A stretch of DNA of 64,000 nt from Antedon bifida (GCA_963402885.1 OY727103.1:18564085-18628084), one strand, 5' to 3'; shown: positions 53,701 through 58,201, numbered from the stretch's first letter. The notes: generated from the letters alone by a model not told the origin. Numbers and translations are program-made.

Positions 53701-56700
53701 AGGCTGAACGAACCAGAAACTGGGAATTACATCTCCAAACTGTTTACGACATGTTGCCATACTTTTCTGCCTCTGGTCATGCTCTTTATGCCAAATGTGC
53801 ATAAGTATACCTGCAAAAAACGCTCAGTCTACCAGAAACCCATCAGACTGCAGAGGAATATGCTGCAGGAATTACGAGCCACCAGACTTGCGTGAAAATT
53901 GATTGACGCTATTAGTGAGCAAGATGTTTACAATACAATACAATAAGAAACAAATAAATACCAACGTGACTTTATTGAACTATGATTATTTTGATAACTC
54001 CATGTATAACTTTAAACGAGATACAAACTTTTATTCAGCTTTTTACACAGATGTCTATTTCACCAAATATCCATCTGATATTCATAAACATTTTAAACAT
54101 GCTTGGATCACCTCTAAAAAGAAGTCTTACTACTTCTTTCTACTTGAAAAGGTGTGAACAAATTTAGTCTATATTAATAAAACCAGCAGATAATAGGATT
54201 TATGTACTTATGCAAATGAATATGCAAATCAACCAGTCCTAAATGATGTTGGCCTTTTTCAAATGAAAAGCCCATGGGCCAATACCCAACTCTGCACCTT
54301 TAAAACATTCAAATAGGTTGTCTACAAGTCAAAATATGCCAAAATATTGAATTTTGACGGCCATTTTGGATTTATGCAAATTAGACGTCTTTCCCCCATT
54401 GGAATGTTTTGGGACTTTTAGTATGGTGTTCTGGGACCTCAAAAAAATGCATTGCGGTGAAAAAAATTCTGTGGCAATTTGTTCCAAGTTAAAAGTTAAA
54501 ATGACTGGACTAAATGGGCAAGACGTGAAGTACCTGAAATTAGAAGAACAGCTTTTTTCTAAAACGTGTATTTTATTAAGATTTAAGAATGTTGGGCCCA
54601 TACAATGTAATACAGTAACTAATAAATCGGAAAATAAGGAAACAGTAGATATTGCGTAAAATATAAGCAGGTAAAAAGGAAGAAAGACAATAAAGTATGT
54701 CAATGTCCTTAGATATTTTTAATTCAATTTCTTTTATATGGTTTTTACATTTAGCTCTTGGTCAATTAAAACACCTAGACATTTGGTTTGCTTAACATGG
54801 GGAATTATTTGATCACCAATCAGAATTTTATGAGACTCGTCGGTCAGTTTTTGGTGACGAAATTCAAACAACATAAAGTTGCATTTGTTTAGATTTATTT
54901 AAACTTTATTCACATTAAAGTAATTATTGATATTAATTAATTCTTGGTTAAAAGTATGAAAAATTAACTCAAAATTAAGATAAAAGTCGTATCATCTGCA
55001 TAGAGATAAAAAGTAAGGATATCTGAGGCGTTTGGTAAATCATTGATTTTTTATTTTATGTCTTTAGGCAATGTGGCCAAGGATTTACCAATAGTAAATT
55101 TATCACTGTCCTATCAGATAGGTGGTAATCTCCCTGATACAGGGGCTATTTTGTGAACCAGTTGACCGGTGTATCCCCCTACTCTTCTCGAATAATGAAC
55201 TAGGTTCTTTAAAGTGCACATATTCATTCATTCATTCATATTGTTATCACTAGTATTTCTAAATTTGAGATTGGTATCAATTACTCGCTTTCTCGATTTT
55301 TTTGAACTGATATTAAAAACAGGAAGATGATCTGTAGCATCATTAATAATGATACCACTGACAGACGATTTAAGATCATTTGTGAAAATGTTATCAATTA
55401 ACGTAGTGGAATGTTCAGTGATGGGTGTCGGTCTATGATATAGCGAAATGAGAGAATTATTGAAAAGACAATGAACAAAATCATTGATATTGTTATCATT
55501 ATCATAGATTCAAATTTGAGTTAATCAATGTTAAAATCACCAAGGAGAATTATTTGTTTATTTTCTTTTGTTATGTTTTTAATAAGGAATTCAAAATTCT
55601 GTGTAAAAAAAGGGATAGAGATATCATAAGGTCTATATATAGTTCCGATTATTATATTTTTTTTCCGGTTTTTACTTCAATAAATTGAGATTGAGAAAAT
55701 AGAGTAAAGGCGTTAATTCATCTCTAATTGTATAATGACACTTATTATTGATAAACATGTTGATACCTCCACATTTATATGAACGGGGTTTGATAACTAG
55801 TGAATAATTTGGTAAATGAATAAGTGGACTAGCAAAGTCCATCCAAGTTTCCGTTACCGAAATGACATCAAAGTTGAAATTAAGAGATTGAATACACTTT
55901 GAAATAGATTCAAAGTTTCTAGCATTAAAATGTATACAAGAGAAACAATTTCCAAAGTCATTATTATTGAATTTCTAGTGACTTCATTTGTTAAGTAGTA
56001 ATTAGAAAGATTTTAATCATTTTTTGTCCGGGTCGTCAAATTGACTAGCAGTTGATGAGGGTTTAAATAGATGGTTTGATAATCGATTTAAATTCTCATT
56101 GTTACTAAAAATTGGAGCTCTATAAGAATCAAATTAGGAGTTTAGAAAAATTGGAGTATAGTAAGTAACGTATTTGAAAGTAAATTGTAATTTAAAACCG
56201 CCCAAAAGGCTCTATGTATCAATATGAATCATACCAATTGACAAAAAAAATTGCATTAAAGAGTTTTTAATTAATATGATCAACATGATCTCCCCACGAG
56301 AGTGAATTGTCAAAAACAACATTTCCAACTTTTCTGTTGCTGCTGACTTTTTAAATGTAATATTTTTTGTTTCAACTTTACCTGAACAAATAACACCAGC
56401 ATCCTGATAATGACCACAACTGTGTATCTTAATTCCACGATGACGACAGCTTGTGATAGAGATTTCATTTCCTAAACACTGGACACCACTAAGCATAATT
56501 TGACCAGTGCCTTGGCCAAAATGAGCTTGTCTTGGTGCTTCAATTGCTGGTCCTAGTCCTAATTGTCGACACACAACTTGGGCATCATTTATGTCCCAGC
56601 GATAATCACATATTGTACCCCATTCTGTACCGATGTATACTTCAACTCGTCCCTCAAAGCTATTGCCACCATCCACAAGTCTAATATCTAATTCATAAGC

Positions 56701-58201
56701 AAAATACAAACAATTAAAAACAAACTATTCAGGCACAATCCAAATCCAACAAAAGAATTAATTTCCACTTTCCGTTGCTCATCCAATGGAAAAGTCTATG
56801 AGGGTTCAATGTTTAAACGATTTTAGATTCTCGCCCTTTTGATTAGTTGACCCGAATCAACACACTATGGAAGAATTGTGTCGCATGTGCCGTGAAGTCA
56901 TGTTGTCTCTGTGAACTGTCCAACAAACAGGAAAATAATGTATTGTTTTTCATAATTTTTTCTTTATTATAATATTGATACAAAATATTAACAGGCAATG
57001 TATGATTTGTTTGAAAAATATTAACTTTTAATGTTGCATTGCATATTTACCAACCTGAGAGATTTTAAATGATTTTTCATATTTTTAGTTGAGCAGCATA
57101 TTAGTCAGTTTACAAAATTCCAAAACAGTCAGATATATAGCTTTCGCGTTGATAAAGCTTCTTAAAGATGTATTGTCCCCCAAAAACATGAAAAAATGAA
57201 GATTAATAAAATCAGATTTTGAATAGGCAATTTCAGTTTTAATAAAGATATTCACTTCTGTAGAAAAAAAAATCATTAAAAATAATTATTTCACTTATAA
57301 AAAGACAAAAGAAATGGTTCATTTCAACCAAAAACCATTGTCTTCCAGACAATTTAGGTATATTATGCTTTAAATTACATTTTTTTGGTGGAAAATGTTT
57401 TTTTTTTGGTTCAAGTTTTTGGTCATAGTGAATAACTATTATGTGATATTAAAATGGCATATTAAAAAAAAAAAAAAATTAAAAAATTATTTTTTAGGGG
57501 GACAATACATCTTTAATGATTGTCCTCTGGGTATAGCTGCCTGCGTGGCGCGAAAATATGCTTACTGCTATCCTAGGATTAATTGGGTTGTCCAGAATTT
57601 ACAATACAAGTTCTTCAAAATCATGCAGCAAAAGATGTAACTAACAAATCTCTAACTGACTCTAGTATACTCAAGCTCTACAAAGCTTTTTGGATGAACT
57701 TAGATAGATTGTACATAAATGAAGCTATTACTATGGTTTAAAATTATGAATAAACTTGCATCTCCATATTTATTAGATAAGTTCAATATCAGAAACAATA
57801 ACTATAGAACTAAGCCGAATTTAATACCAAAACAAACAAACAGCTTTTGACTGTTTATACTAAACAAACTACAAAAAAAGTAGCTTATAGAGGTGCCAAT
57901 TGTGCATGTTACGATTTGTACTGTAGACAAAAAGACAGACAAAAGATACAGTGCGTTTTCATGAATTCCGAGGATTTATCTTATACAAACTAAATTGTTA
58001 GTGTTGTTATTGCCTGAAGTGATATCCGGGAACATTAGGTCTTGTTTATAATATCAATTATAATTGTTATTAAAGATATGATTATAAAATAGATGCATTG
58101 ATGGTCCCTACTAGTTCTAATTACTTACTTTGAGATGAACATGTAGAACATTGTAGAATAAACAATATTATTATTATAACAACACAATTTTTAACCAACA
58201 T
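8580..58201 (-). CDS. Multidomain type I receptor: SP-SRCR x4-EGF-F-lectin-like-HYR x12-TM-Tyr tail (24 exons)
   Basis: Gene model assembled by hand from splice sites. Order in the protein: signal peptide (residues 1 to about 24), SRCR1-4 (25-431), EGF (432-471), F-type-lectin/F5-8C-like domain (472-614), twelve HYR modules (615-1562), one transmembrane helix (about 1570-1593) and a 54-residue exon-encoded tail. Every extracellular intron is phase 1 with GT donors and AG acceptors; the TM/tail intron is phase 2. The exon lengths add to 4944 nt, exactly 1648 codons with stop. SRCR, lectin-like and HYR domains are known in recognition and adhesion proteins, so a cell-surface recognition or adhesion receptor is likely (inference). 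Introns carry many transposons; the intron between SRCR2 and SRCR3 is about 15 kb. Because the exons are symmetrical, an extra 3n exon could have been missed without breaking frame. I do not recognise a named orthologue. Confidence 0.88.
8802..9304. mobile_element. Candidate mariner-type MITE in the last intron
   Basis: 503 bp bounded by inverted ends caaaacacgacgg (8802) and ccgtcgtgtttcg (ending 9304), 12 of 13 positions matching, each flanked by TA. No coding capacity. It lies 57 bp upstream (transcript sense) of the receptor tail exon. Confidence 0.6.
9755..9815 (-). repeat. tRNA-like SINE fragment
   Basis: The reverse strand reads gttatggcttggtggttatg followed by atgcttggctacca, matching the A-box part of the SINE at 42990-43240. 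Only the 5' part is present. Confidence 0.6.
9878..10525. repeat. 29-bp minisatellite array
   Basis: Irregular tandem array built from acgtggagcagcaaagatgt plus ggaacaatg, with shorter variants. Since the dominant period is not a multiple of three, all three minus-strand frames stay open and look like proteins; they are artefacts. Lies in the intron between the TM and tail exons. Confidence 0.92.
10890..10980 (-). CDS. Receptor exon 22: transmembrane segment
   Basis: 91 nt. Acceptor after an excellent pyrimidine tract (cctttttttttaaag), entered in phase 1. Encodes RTSSLPEY and then an uncharged stretch [18 protein letters not shown] continuing VIYC, enough for one helix. The donor CAG|GTGTTA leaves phase 2. 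If the donor were skipped, translation would stop after eleven more residues, giving a nearly tail-less protein; the matching phase-2 tail exon at 8745 makes splicing far more likely. Confidence 0.9.
11327..11566 (-). CDS. Receptor exon 21: HYR module 12 (membrane-proximal)
   Basis: 240 nt, phase 1-1 (acceptor tcttttag, donor A|GTAAGT), one codon longer than its neighbours. Standard module with [38 protein letters not shown] and CTFTV; the AGN turn is ADN. The exon joins the transmembrane exon in phase 1. Confidence 0.94.
12161..12397 (-). CDS. Receptor exon 20: HYR module 11
   Basis: 237 nt, phase 1-1 (acceptor tttcttacag, donor G|GTAATT). Reads [61 protein letters not shown]. Four cysteines. 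Confidence 0.94.
12725..13625. repeat. 34/35-bp minisatellite array
   Basis: About 26 units of tgctgtggaggttacaccat plus tgttggtggttacg, alternating between 34 bp (gtgctg) and 35 bp (gttgctg) versions, with occasional ttacgcc variants. Overlapping long plus-strand frames are a by-product of the mixed unit length. Intron between HYR modules 10 and 11. Confidence 0.94.
14304..14540 (-). CDS. Receptor exon 19: HYR module 10
   Basis: 237 nt, phase 1-1 (acceptor attttctag, donor G|GTAATG). Four cysteines; [49 protein letters not shown] and [13 protein letters not shown]. The intron downstream in the transcript contains the 34/35-bp minisatellite (12725-13625). Confidence 0.94.
15175..15411 (-). 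CDS. Receptor exon 18: HYR module 9
   Basis: 237 nt, phase 1-1 (acceptor ttatatag, donor G|GTAATA). Standard module with the same extra cysteine as module 6 ([14 protein letters not shown]). From [11 protein letters not shown] to CVFTVTVNG it is nearly identical to module 6, so the two are probably duplicates separated by other modules. Confidence 0.94.
15876..16112 (-). CDS. Receptor exon 17: HYR module 8
   Basis: 237 nt, phase 1-1, donor G|GTAATA; the acceptor follows a long T-rich tract (an A-run on the plus strand). Standard four-cysteine module: [60 protein letters not shown]. Confidence 0.94.
16587..16823 (-). CDS. Receptor exon 16: HYR module 7
   Basis: 237 nt, phase 1-1 (acceptor atttcttgtag, donor G|GTAATA). 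Reads [52 protein letters not shown] and [13 protein letters not shown]. The glycine-serine before the last cysteine is arginine-arginine. Four cysteines. Confidence 0.94.
17194..17430 (-). CDS. Receptor exon 15: HYR module 6
   Basis: 237 nt, phase 1-1 (acceptor tttcttatag, donor G|GTAATA). Standard module except for an additional fifth cysteine in [14 protein letters not shown], shared only with module 9. It starts [10 protein letters not shown]. The odd cysteine number leaves one potentially unpaired thiol. Confidence 0.94.
17569..17805 (-). CDS. Receptor exon 14: HYR module 5
   Basis: 237 nt, phase 1-1 (acceptor aaaatatag, donor A|GTAAGT). Standard module: [56 protein letters not shown]. 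First of the tightly packed series of near-identical exons (modules 5 to 12). Confidence 0.94.
18179..18415 (-). CDS. Receptor exon 13: HYR module 4
   Basis: 237 nt, phase 1-1 (acceptor ttgcttctaag, donor A|GTAAGT). Core features are [34 protein letters not shown]. The usual DTAGNTG turn is expanded to [12 protein letters not shown]. Closest to module 5 in its I-V-I linker ending. Confidence 0.92.
18620..18870. repeat. Dispersed repeat, copy 1
   Basis: Same-orientation similarity to 51850-52140: tatattaatg-ttactaaatt, ggataaacactaaaaa, gtctcagcg and ccatggccggatctacgaa. Copy 2 has an internal segment absent here. Confidence 0.7.
19070..20010. repeat. Two diverged tandem copies of a roughly 590-bp block
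   Basis: 19072-19630 and 19668-20000 share, in the same order, ctagaccacaat-taattac, aaaccattga-ataaaa, atatccagtattgctttcat, aaaatcaatgg and gtgcgcttttattatact. The second copy has a deletion. Confidence 0.75.
20095..20462. repeat. GGGATT/AATCCC repeat region
   Basis: Repeated words such as ccgggatttgcgtaaaatcc and ccgggattcccg, with a larger unit starting cgggatt and ending ggatcccacttgaatt (seen at 20080, 20330 and 20450). Reverse-palindromic content (aatcccgg/ccgggatt) could form hairpins. No coding function. Confidence 0.85.
20616..20852 (-). CDS. Receptor exon 12: HYR module 3
   Basis: 237 nt, phase 1-1 (acceptor tcttcttgtag, donor T|GTAAGT). Keeps [24 protein letters not shown] and CTFTV but has lost the VTDN motif (IQNYDDSYL). 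Sits between a long TE-filled intron and a 2.2-kb intron with degenerate duplicated repeats. Confidence 0.92.
21395..22229 (+). pseudogene. Ty3/gypsy retroelement fragment: gag and pol start
   Basis: Degenerate gag-like sequence ([17 protein letters not shown]), then a broken zinc knuckle ([10 protein letters not shown], last Cys lost), then the segment preceding the protease ([19 protein letters not shown]). Frames are interrupted. The element breaks off where a minus-strand LINE begins and resumes near 25190. No LTRs recognised. Confidence 0.75.
22230..25189 (-). pseudogene. Degenerate LINE inserted in the gypsy element
   Basis: On the minus strand: APE-type endonuclease (24568-25182, with GTIYRPTSS and [10 protein letters not shown]), linker, RT start (23583-23912, [11 protein letters not shown]), RT core (22594-22836, [15 protein letters not shown]) and C-terminal part (22153-22479, [18 protein letters not shown]). 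Several frameshifts and stops. It is itself split by a TIR element at 22847-23585. Confidence 0.82.
22847..23585. mobile_element. Non-autonomous TIR element inside the LINE
   Basis: 739 bp with inverted ends agtcgcgtg.../...cacgcgact, splitting the LINE RT frame. Just inside both ends, in the same orientation, lies gcatagtgataccggaccga followed by a GACA/GACC tetranucleotide tract (22862-22920 and 23499-23560), an unusual direct subterminal repeat. No coding capacity. Confidence 0.7.
25190..26290 (+). pseudogene. Ty3/gypsy retroelement fragment: RT start and RNase H
   Basis: Continuation of the element at 21395: protease-RT linker, RT entry ([30 protein letters not shown]), then an internal deletion joining to an RNase H piece ([32 protein letters not shown]). 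Most of the RT palm and the integrase are missing, so it is dead. Confidence 0.8.
26300..27130. other. Intronic, no recognised feature
   Basis: AT-rich intron between HYR modules 2 and 3; I see no exon or repeat family here. Confidence 0.4.
27135..27768. mobile_element. MITE with TTAA flanks
   Basis: 634 bp. Left end TTAAAGcccccttccct, right end agggaaggggtCTTTAA; inverted ends agree over most of 17 positions, and the TTAA at both sides suits a piggyBac- or Kolobok-type target duplication. The interior holds the AGGCCTAG-rich block also found inverted at 5190-5600. Confidence 0.7.
27860..28090 (-). CDS. Receptor exon 11: HYR module 2
   Basis: 231 nt, phase 1-1 (acceptor cttttatag, donor T|GTAAGT). 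Two residues shorter than the standard 79-codon module. Shows [18 protein letters not shown], then [19 protein letters not shown] and CTFTV; the PPSGS loop is replaced by PSNTN. Followed in transcript direction by a 7.2-kb intron filled with nested retroelements. Confidence 0.93.
28100..28680. other. Intron between HYR modules 1 and 2
   Basis: AT-rich, nothing recognised beyond normal splice sites at its ends. Confidence 0.5.
28682..28921 (-). CDS. Receptor exon 10: HYR module 1
   Basis: 240 nt, phase 1-1 (acceptor ttttttctag, donor G|GTATGC). Divergent HYR repeat: [33 protein letters not shown], then [13 protein letters not shown]. Four cysteines as in the other modules, but the VTDN core is VMDD. 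Together with module 2 it is the most diverged member, consistent with being outside the recently amplified block. Confidence 0.93.
29335..29529 (-). CDS. Receptor exon 9: F-type-lectin-like domain, part 3
   Basis: 195 nt, phase 1-1 (acceptor gtttatttag, donor A|GTAAAT). Continues the fold with [31 protein letters not shown] and the typical end [10 protein letters not shown]. This matches the family C-terminal pattern C-x-GRYV...L-x-LCEV-x-V. The canonical fucose-binding arginines are not visible, so sugar binding is doubtful although the fold is clear. Confidence 0.9.
29906..29992 (-). CDS. Receptor exon 8: F-type-lectin-like domain, part 2
   Basis: 87 nt, phase 1-1, donor G|GTATGT. Encodes [19 protein letters not shown], the family's [14 protein letters not shown] strand. 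Two in-phase acceptors exist: tttcag before 29992 (chosen, stronger pyrimidine tract) and ataag before 29998, which would add two residues. The loop that follows the INV strand reads YTPYGYE in place of the RGDCC-type loop of fucose-binding members. Confidence 0.88.
30330..30950. repeat. Diverged tandem block, two copies
   Basis: 30330-30620 and 30660-30950 share the order tatgaaagt/ct...gttgtagat, tggcca, tttctttagtca/tttgtcatag, aaagagcgc/cagagcgc, and a closing attttgata segment. Old duplication in the intron splitting the lectin-like domain. Confidence 0.55.
31333..31479 (-). CDS. Receptor exon 7: F-type-lectin-like domain, part 1
   Basis: 147 nt, phase 1-1 (acceptor tcaatgtag, donor G|GTAAGT). 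Encodes the start of a fucolectin/F5-8 type C fold: [14 protein letters not shown], then [15 protein letters not shown] and SCSRT, which match the family pattern GKPA-x-QSS-x-Y...A-x-AVDGN...SCSHT. The usual Gly after AVD is Val here (AVDVN). Confidence 0.9.
31650..32050. repeat. Dispersed non-coding repeat, copy A
   Basis: Same-orientation match to 34280-34530 (tctatatataaatttac, ggtaaatcgcgcgtt, actcgatggtat, gttattgacaattaaaa, aaataggggtgttttc). The right part (31870-32050) also matches 59155-59360 (gtatacactg, cgcatttac, aacagct, catcataa-gttgaagaca). Confidence 0.8.
32202..32232. repeat. Perfect 14-bp-arm inverted repeat
   Basis: aaccatggaggtat, spacer ttt, atacctccatggtt. The ggttcaacc flank is also repeated. 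Confidence 0.9.
32666..32785 (-). CDS. Receptor exon 6: EGF-like domain
   Basis: 120 nt, phase 1-1 (acceptor aacttactag, donor G|GTAAAC). Encodes a single EGF module: [14 protein letters not shown], then FTCLC and SGYKGEIC, giving all six cysteines in the standard order. The calcium-binding D-x-(D/N)-E start is absent, so this is a non-calcium EGF. It forms a short spacer between the SRCR block and the lectin-like domain. Confidence 0.93.
33158..33463 (-). CDS. Receptor exon 5: SRCR domain 4
   Basis: 306 nt, phase 1-1 (acceptor aaaaattag, donor G|GTAAAG). Six-cysteine SRCR domain with intact CDDGWD and SGNETSIT, so the acidic cation site appears preserved. The loop [17 protein letters not shown] matches SRCR2 closely. 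Last SRCR domain before the EGF module. Confidence 0.94.
33668..33970 (-). CDS. Receptor exon 4: SRCR domain 3
   Basis: 303 nt, one codon shorter than the other three SRCR exons owing to a deletion in the loop before GHYKDAG. Phase 1-1; acceptor tttgctttag, donor G|GTAAAT. Reads [19 protein letters not shown] and ends VVCSG. The first aspartate of the CDDGWD motif is glycine (CGDGWD), while the later LGSEVSIT glutamate is kept. It lies only 204 bp upstream of the SRCR4 exon and is very similar to it, so the two are probably a recent duplication. Confidence 0.94.
34280..34480. repeat. Dispersed non-coding repeat, copy B
   Basis: Second copy of the 31650 family; it abuts a truncated hammerhead-like Penelope terminus on its left (34222-34277, ending cccttcat) and Penelope coding sequence on its right. 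Confidence 0.75.
34474..35710 (+). pseudogene. Penelope-like element: RT C-terminus and GIY-YIG endonuclease
   Basis: Plus strand, 5' truncated. The RT part shows the Penelope catalytic context [13 protein letters not shown], then [27 protein letters not shown] and the [13 protein letters not shown] block. After a frameshift comes [13 protein letters not shown] and a C-x(2-3)-C zinc-like GKSCKTCS, then in another frame the GIY-YIG domain ([27 protein letters not shown]). At least two frameshifts; inactive. Confidence 0.85.
36103..38690 (-). pseudogene. CR1/jockey-like LINE, 5'-truncated, frameshifted
   Basis: Minus strand. 38676-37675 encodes the end of the APE endonuclease ([35 protein letters not shown]) and linker; 37412-36279 encodes RT ([31 protein letters not shown]) and the C-terminal region ([13 protein letters not shown]). 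Frameshifts lie near 37675 and 37480. The catalytic FADD motif reads FADE. The 3' end carries a (TCTA)n tail at 36103-36120, typical of CR1-superfamily insertion. Confidence 0.87.
38901..39356 (+). repeat. Tandem 252-bp units with an embedded tRNA-Thr-like sequence
   Basis: Two direct copies (38901-39152, 39153-39356 and continuing after a LINE at 42033-42084). Each has a tRNA-like core: A-box tggtctagaggta, anticodon arm ccagg-ctagtga-tctgg (anticodon AGT), T-arm gtggg-ttcgagt-cccac, and partial acceptor pairing ctcgg/ccgag. The array starts and ends with the same 18-bp stretch, aactacaattacaatcct. Confidence 0.85.
39357..42032 (-). mobile_element. CR1/jockey-like LINE, 5'-truncated with a long intact frame
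   Basis: Inserted in the second 252-bp unit; a 5-bp repeat aaatt flanks both ends. A single minus-strand frame of 805 codons (42054-39637, starting in flanking DNA) covers the endonuclease end ([27 protein letters not shown]), linker, and complete [59 protein letters not shown] and intact catalytic FADDTSLFC. The uninterrupted frame indicates a young insertion. It lacks the first part of the endonuclease, so it is unlikely to be autonomous. Confidence 0.9.
42033..42102 (+). repeat. Right end of the tandem 252-bp array
   Basis: Completes unit 2 (acgtcagagtagggcaaaac ... ctccctgacgca) and begins a third unit that stops after aactacaattacaatcct. The array is flanked by atttaaat on both sides (38892-38899 and 42103-42110). 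Confidence 0.8.
42197..43808 (+). pseudogene. Broken ORF with a C-terminal CXC (tesmin/TSO1-like) cysteine motif, split by a SINE
   Basis: Plus-strand remnants in shifting frames. The first part has [30 protein letters not shown]; after a SINE insertion the second part (43239 on) has [39 protein letters not shown] and SPVGHGW, then [11 protein letters not shown], a stop, [19 protein letters not shown] and an acidic end. I recall similar ORFs as high-copy uncharacterised proteins in marine invertebrates; the clustered cysteines resemble CXC DNA-binding motifs. High copy number and origin in a transposon are inferences. Confidence 0.65.
42985..43238 (+). mobile_element. tRNA-derived SINE with poly(A) tail
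   Basis: Head with A-box tggcttggtggttatga and B-box ggttcaagtcc, unique body, and A-rich tail at 43220-43238. It interrupts the CXC ORF. A fragment of the same family lies inverted at 9755-9815. Confidence 0.8.
43810..45015. other. Intronic, no recognised feature
   Basis: AT-rich with a short (AT)n tract near 43848-43870; no exon or repeat family identified. Confidence 0.4.
45193..45228 (+). ncRNA. Hammerhead-ribozyme-like core, copy 1
   Basis: CTGATGA, then a stem-loop aggc-tagtgtt-gcc, then CGAAA, a 2-bp gc-tct-gc mini-stem and TA. This is the order of the hammerhead type I core (CUGAUGA, stem II, GAAA, minimal stem III, UH), as described for Penelope-like elements. I could not find a convincing stem I, so activity is uncertain. 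Confidence 0.5.
45331..45368 (-). ncRNA. Hammerhead-ribozyme-like core, copy 2 (mutated)
   Basis: The reverse strand has CTGATGA with stem II agggt-tagtgtt-gccc, but the essential GAAA reads AAAA, so this copy is probably inactive. Confidence 0.45.
45590..46000 (+). pseudogene. LINE endonuclease/linker fragment
   Basis: Plus-strand degenerate sequence encoding [28 protein letters not shown] (endonuclease end) and, after a stop, [18 protein letters not shown] (linker). Confidence 0.7.
46560..46760. repeat. Dispersed repeat with (GTTT)n core
   Basis: Contains ccgccaaggaggtatatgta, tgtctgtttgtttgtttgca and a caggattac segment. From memory, similar sequence occurs as a dispersed repeat in many animal genomes; family not named here. 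Confidence 0.4.
47190..47790 (+). pseudogene. LINE reverse transcriptase fragment
   Basis: Encodes [33 protein letters not shown], and after a stop and frameshift a degenerate [20 protein letters not shown] stretch; RT sequence seems to resume at 47645 (SDDTINI, catalytic aspartates visible) after a 140-bp foreign segment (47500-47640). Confidence 0.65.
48090..48400 (+). pseudogene. LINE linker fragment
   Basis: An open frame of 91 codons: [39 protein letters not shown]. This matches the region between endonuclease and RT in CR1/jockey-like LINEs. Confidence 0.65.
49020..49325 (-). CDS. Receptor exon 3: SRCR domain 2
   Basis: 306 nt, phase 1-1. The SRCR frame runs from [19 protein letters not shown] to VICAG, with an intact CDDGWD acidic pair and the downstream LGNETSIT glutamate, so the cation-binding trio looks complete. 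Six cysteines. The exon is immediately preceded in transcript direction by a LINE endonuclease remnant in the intron (49430-50580), which has not damaged the acceptor at 49326-49327. Confidence 0.94.
49430..50580 (+). pseudogene. LINE endonuclease and linker, degenerate
   Basis: Encodes the APE start [30 protein letters not shown], and further downstream [24 protein letters not shown] and a broken linker; several stops. Lies in opposite orientation to the receptor in the intron before SRCR2. Confidence 0.75.
50700..51015. repeat. Two tandem copies of a roughly 150-bp block
   Basis: 50740-50875 and 50895-51015 share cttataacttgactt, catagcaagttaaaaat, ctatgtttgtgatact/agtg, and tatattgttattaaagttg, each preceded by a ggccgcc/ggccacc-atttt segment. 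Confidence 0.85.
51020..51070 (-). repeat. Partial tRNA-like sequence
   Basis: The reverse strand shows gcatatcaagcagaaggtt-ccgggtttgaatctcgg, which has a B-box and T-arm but no recognisable 5' half. Probably a SINE remnant. Confidence 0.4.
51850..52140. repeat. Dispersed repeat, copy 2
   Basis: Fuller copy of the 18620-18870 repeat, same orientation, including an extra middle segment. Confidence 0.7.
52800..53141 (-). pseudogene. LINE 3' coding end
   Basis: The minus strand encodes a typical LINE C-terminus: [18 protein letters not shown], then in another frame [16 protein letters not shown] and [14 protein letters not shown] followed by stop. Belongs with 54514-55990. Confidence 0.7.
53142..54513. 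mobile_element. Foldback element with arms of about 430 bp
   Basis: Inverted arms, from ttagtccagtcatttta at the left end to its complement at the right, continuing through ttgcataaatccaaaatgg and cctattatctgctggtttta to aagcatgttta near 53580/54090. The left arm and centre carry a plus-strand protein fragment: [53 protein letters not shown]. It splits the minus-strand LINE. Confidence 0.8.
54514..55990 (-). pseudogene. LINE: endonuclease and partial RT
   Basis: Minus strand: endonuclease end ([39 protein letters not shown] near 55300-55450), then, after loss of most of RT, catalytic YADDTTF (about 54990) and [14 protein letters not shown] with [14 protein letters not shown]. 55095-55245 is a separate inserted sequence ending in (ATTC)n. 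Non-functional. Confidence 0.75.
56382..56687 (-). CDS. Receptor exon 2: SRCR domain 1
   Basis: 306 nt, phase 1 at both ends (acceptor after ...gaattag, donor G|GTAAAG). Translation shows the SRCR signature [47 protein letters not shown] and a closing VICSG. It has six cysteines (IC, VVC, VQC, TSC, SC, VIC). The usual CDDGWD segment reads CDYRWD, so one of the two aspartates that commonly form the SRCR cation site is missing. Most membrane-distal domain of the receptor. Confidence 0.93.
57162..57516. mobile_element. MITE with perfect TIRs and TTAA flanks
   Basis: 355 bp. Left end TTAAAGATGTATTGTCCCCC, right end its exact complement, so TTAA plus 16 further bases are perfectly inverted; the A/T-rich interior is also partly self-complementary. 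No coding capacity. In the receptor's first intron. Confidence 0.9.
58129..58201 (-). CDS. Receptor exon 1: start codon and signal peptide
   Basis: ATG lies at 58201-58199 with A at -3. The peptide begins MLVKNC, continues into an unbroken hydrophobic run [10 protein letters not shown] and ends with small/polar residues QCSTCSSQ, which is a classic signal peptide with a plausible cleavage site after the run. The exon ends A|GTAAGT at 58129, a near-ideal donor in phase 1, matching the phase-1 acceptor of the first SRCR exon. Secretory-pathway entry is inferred from this composition. No earlier in-window exon is needed. Confidence 0.85.
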
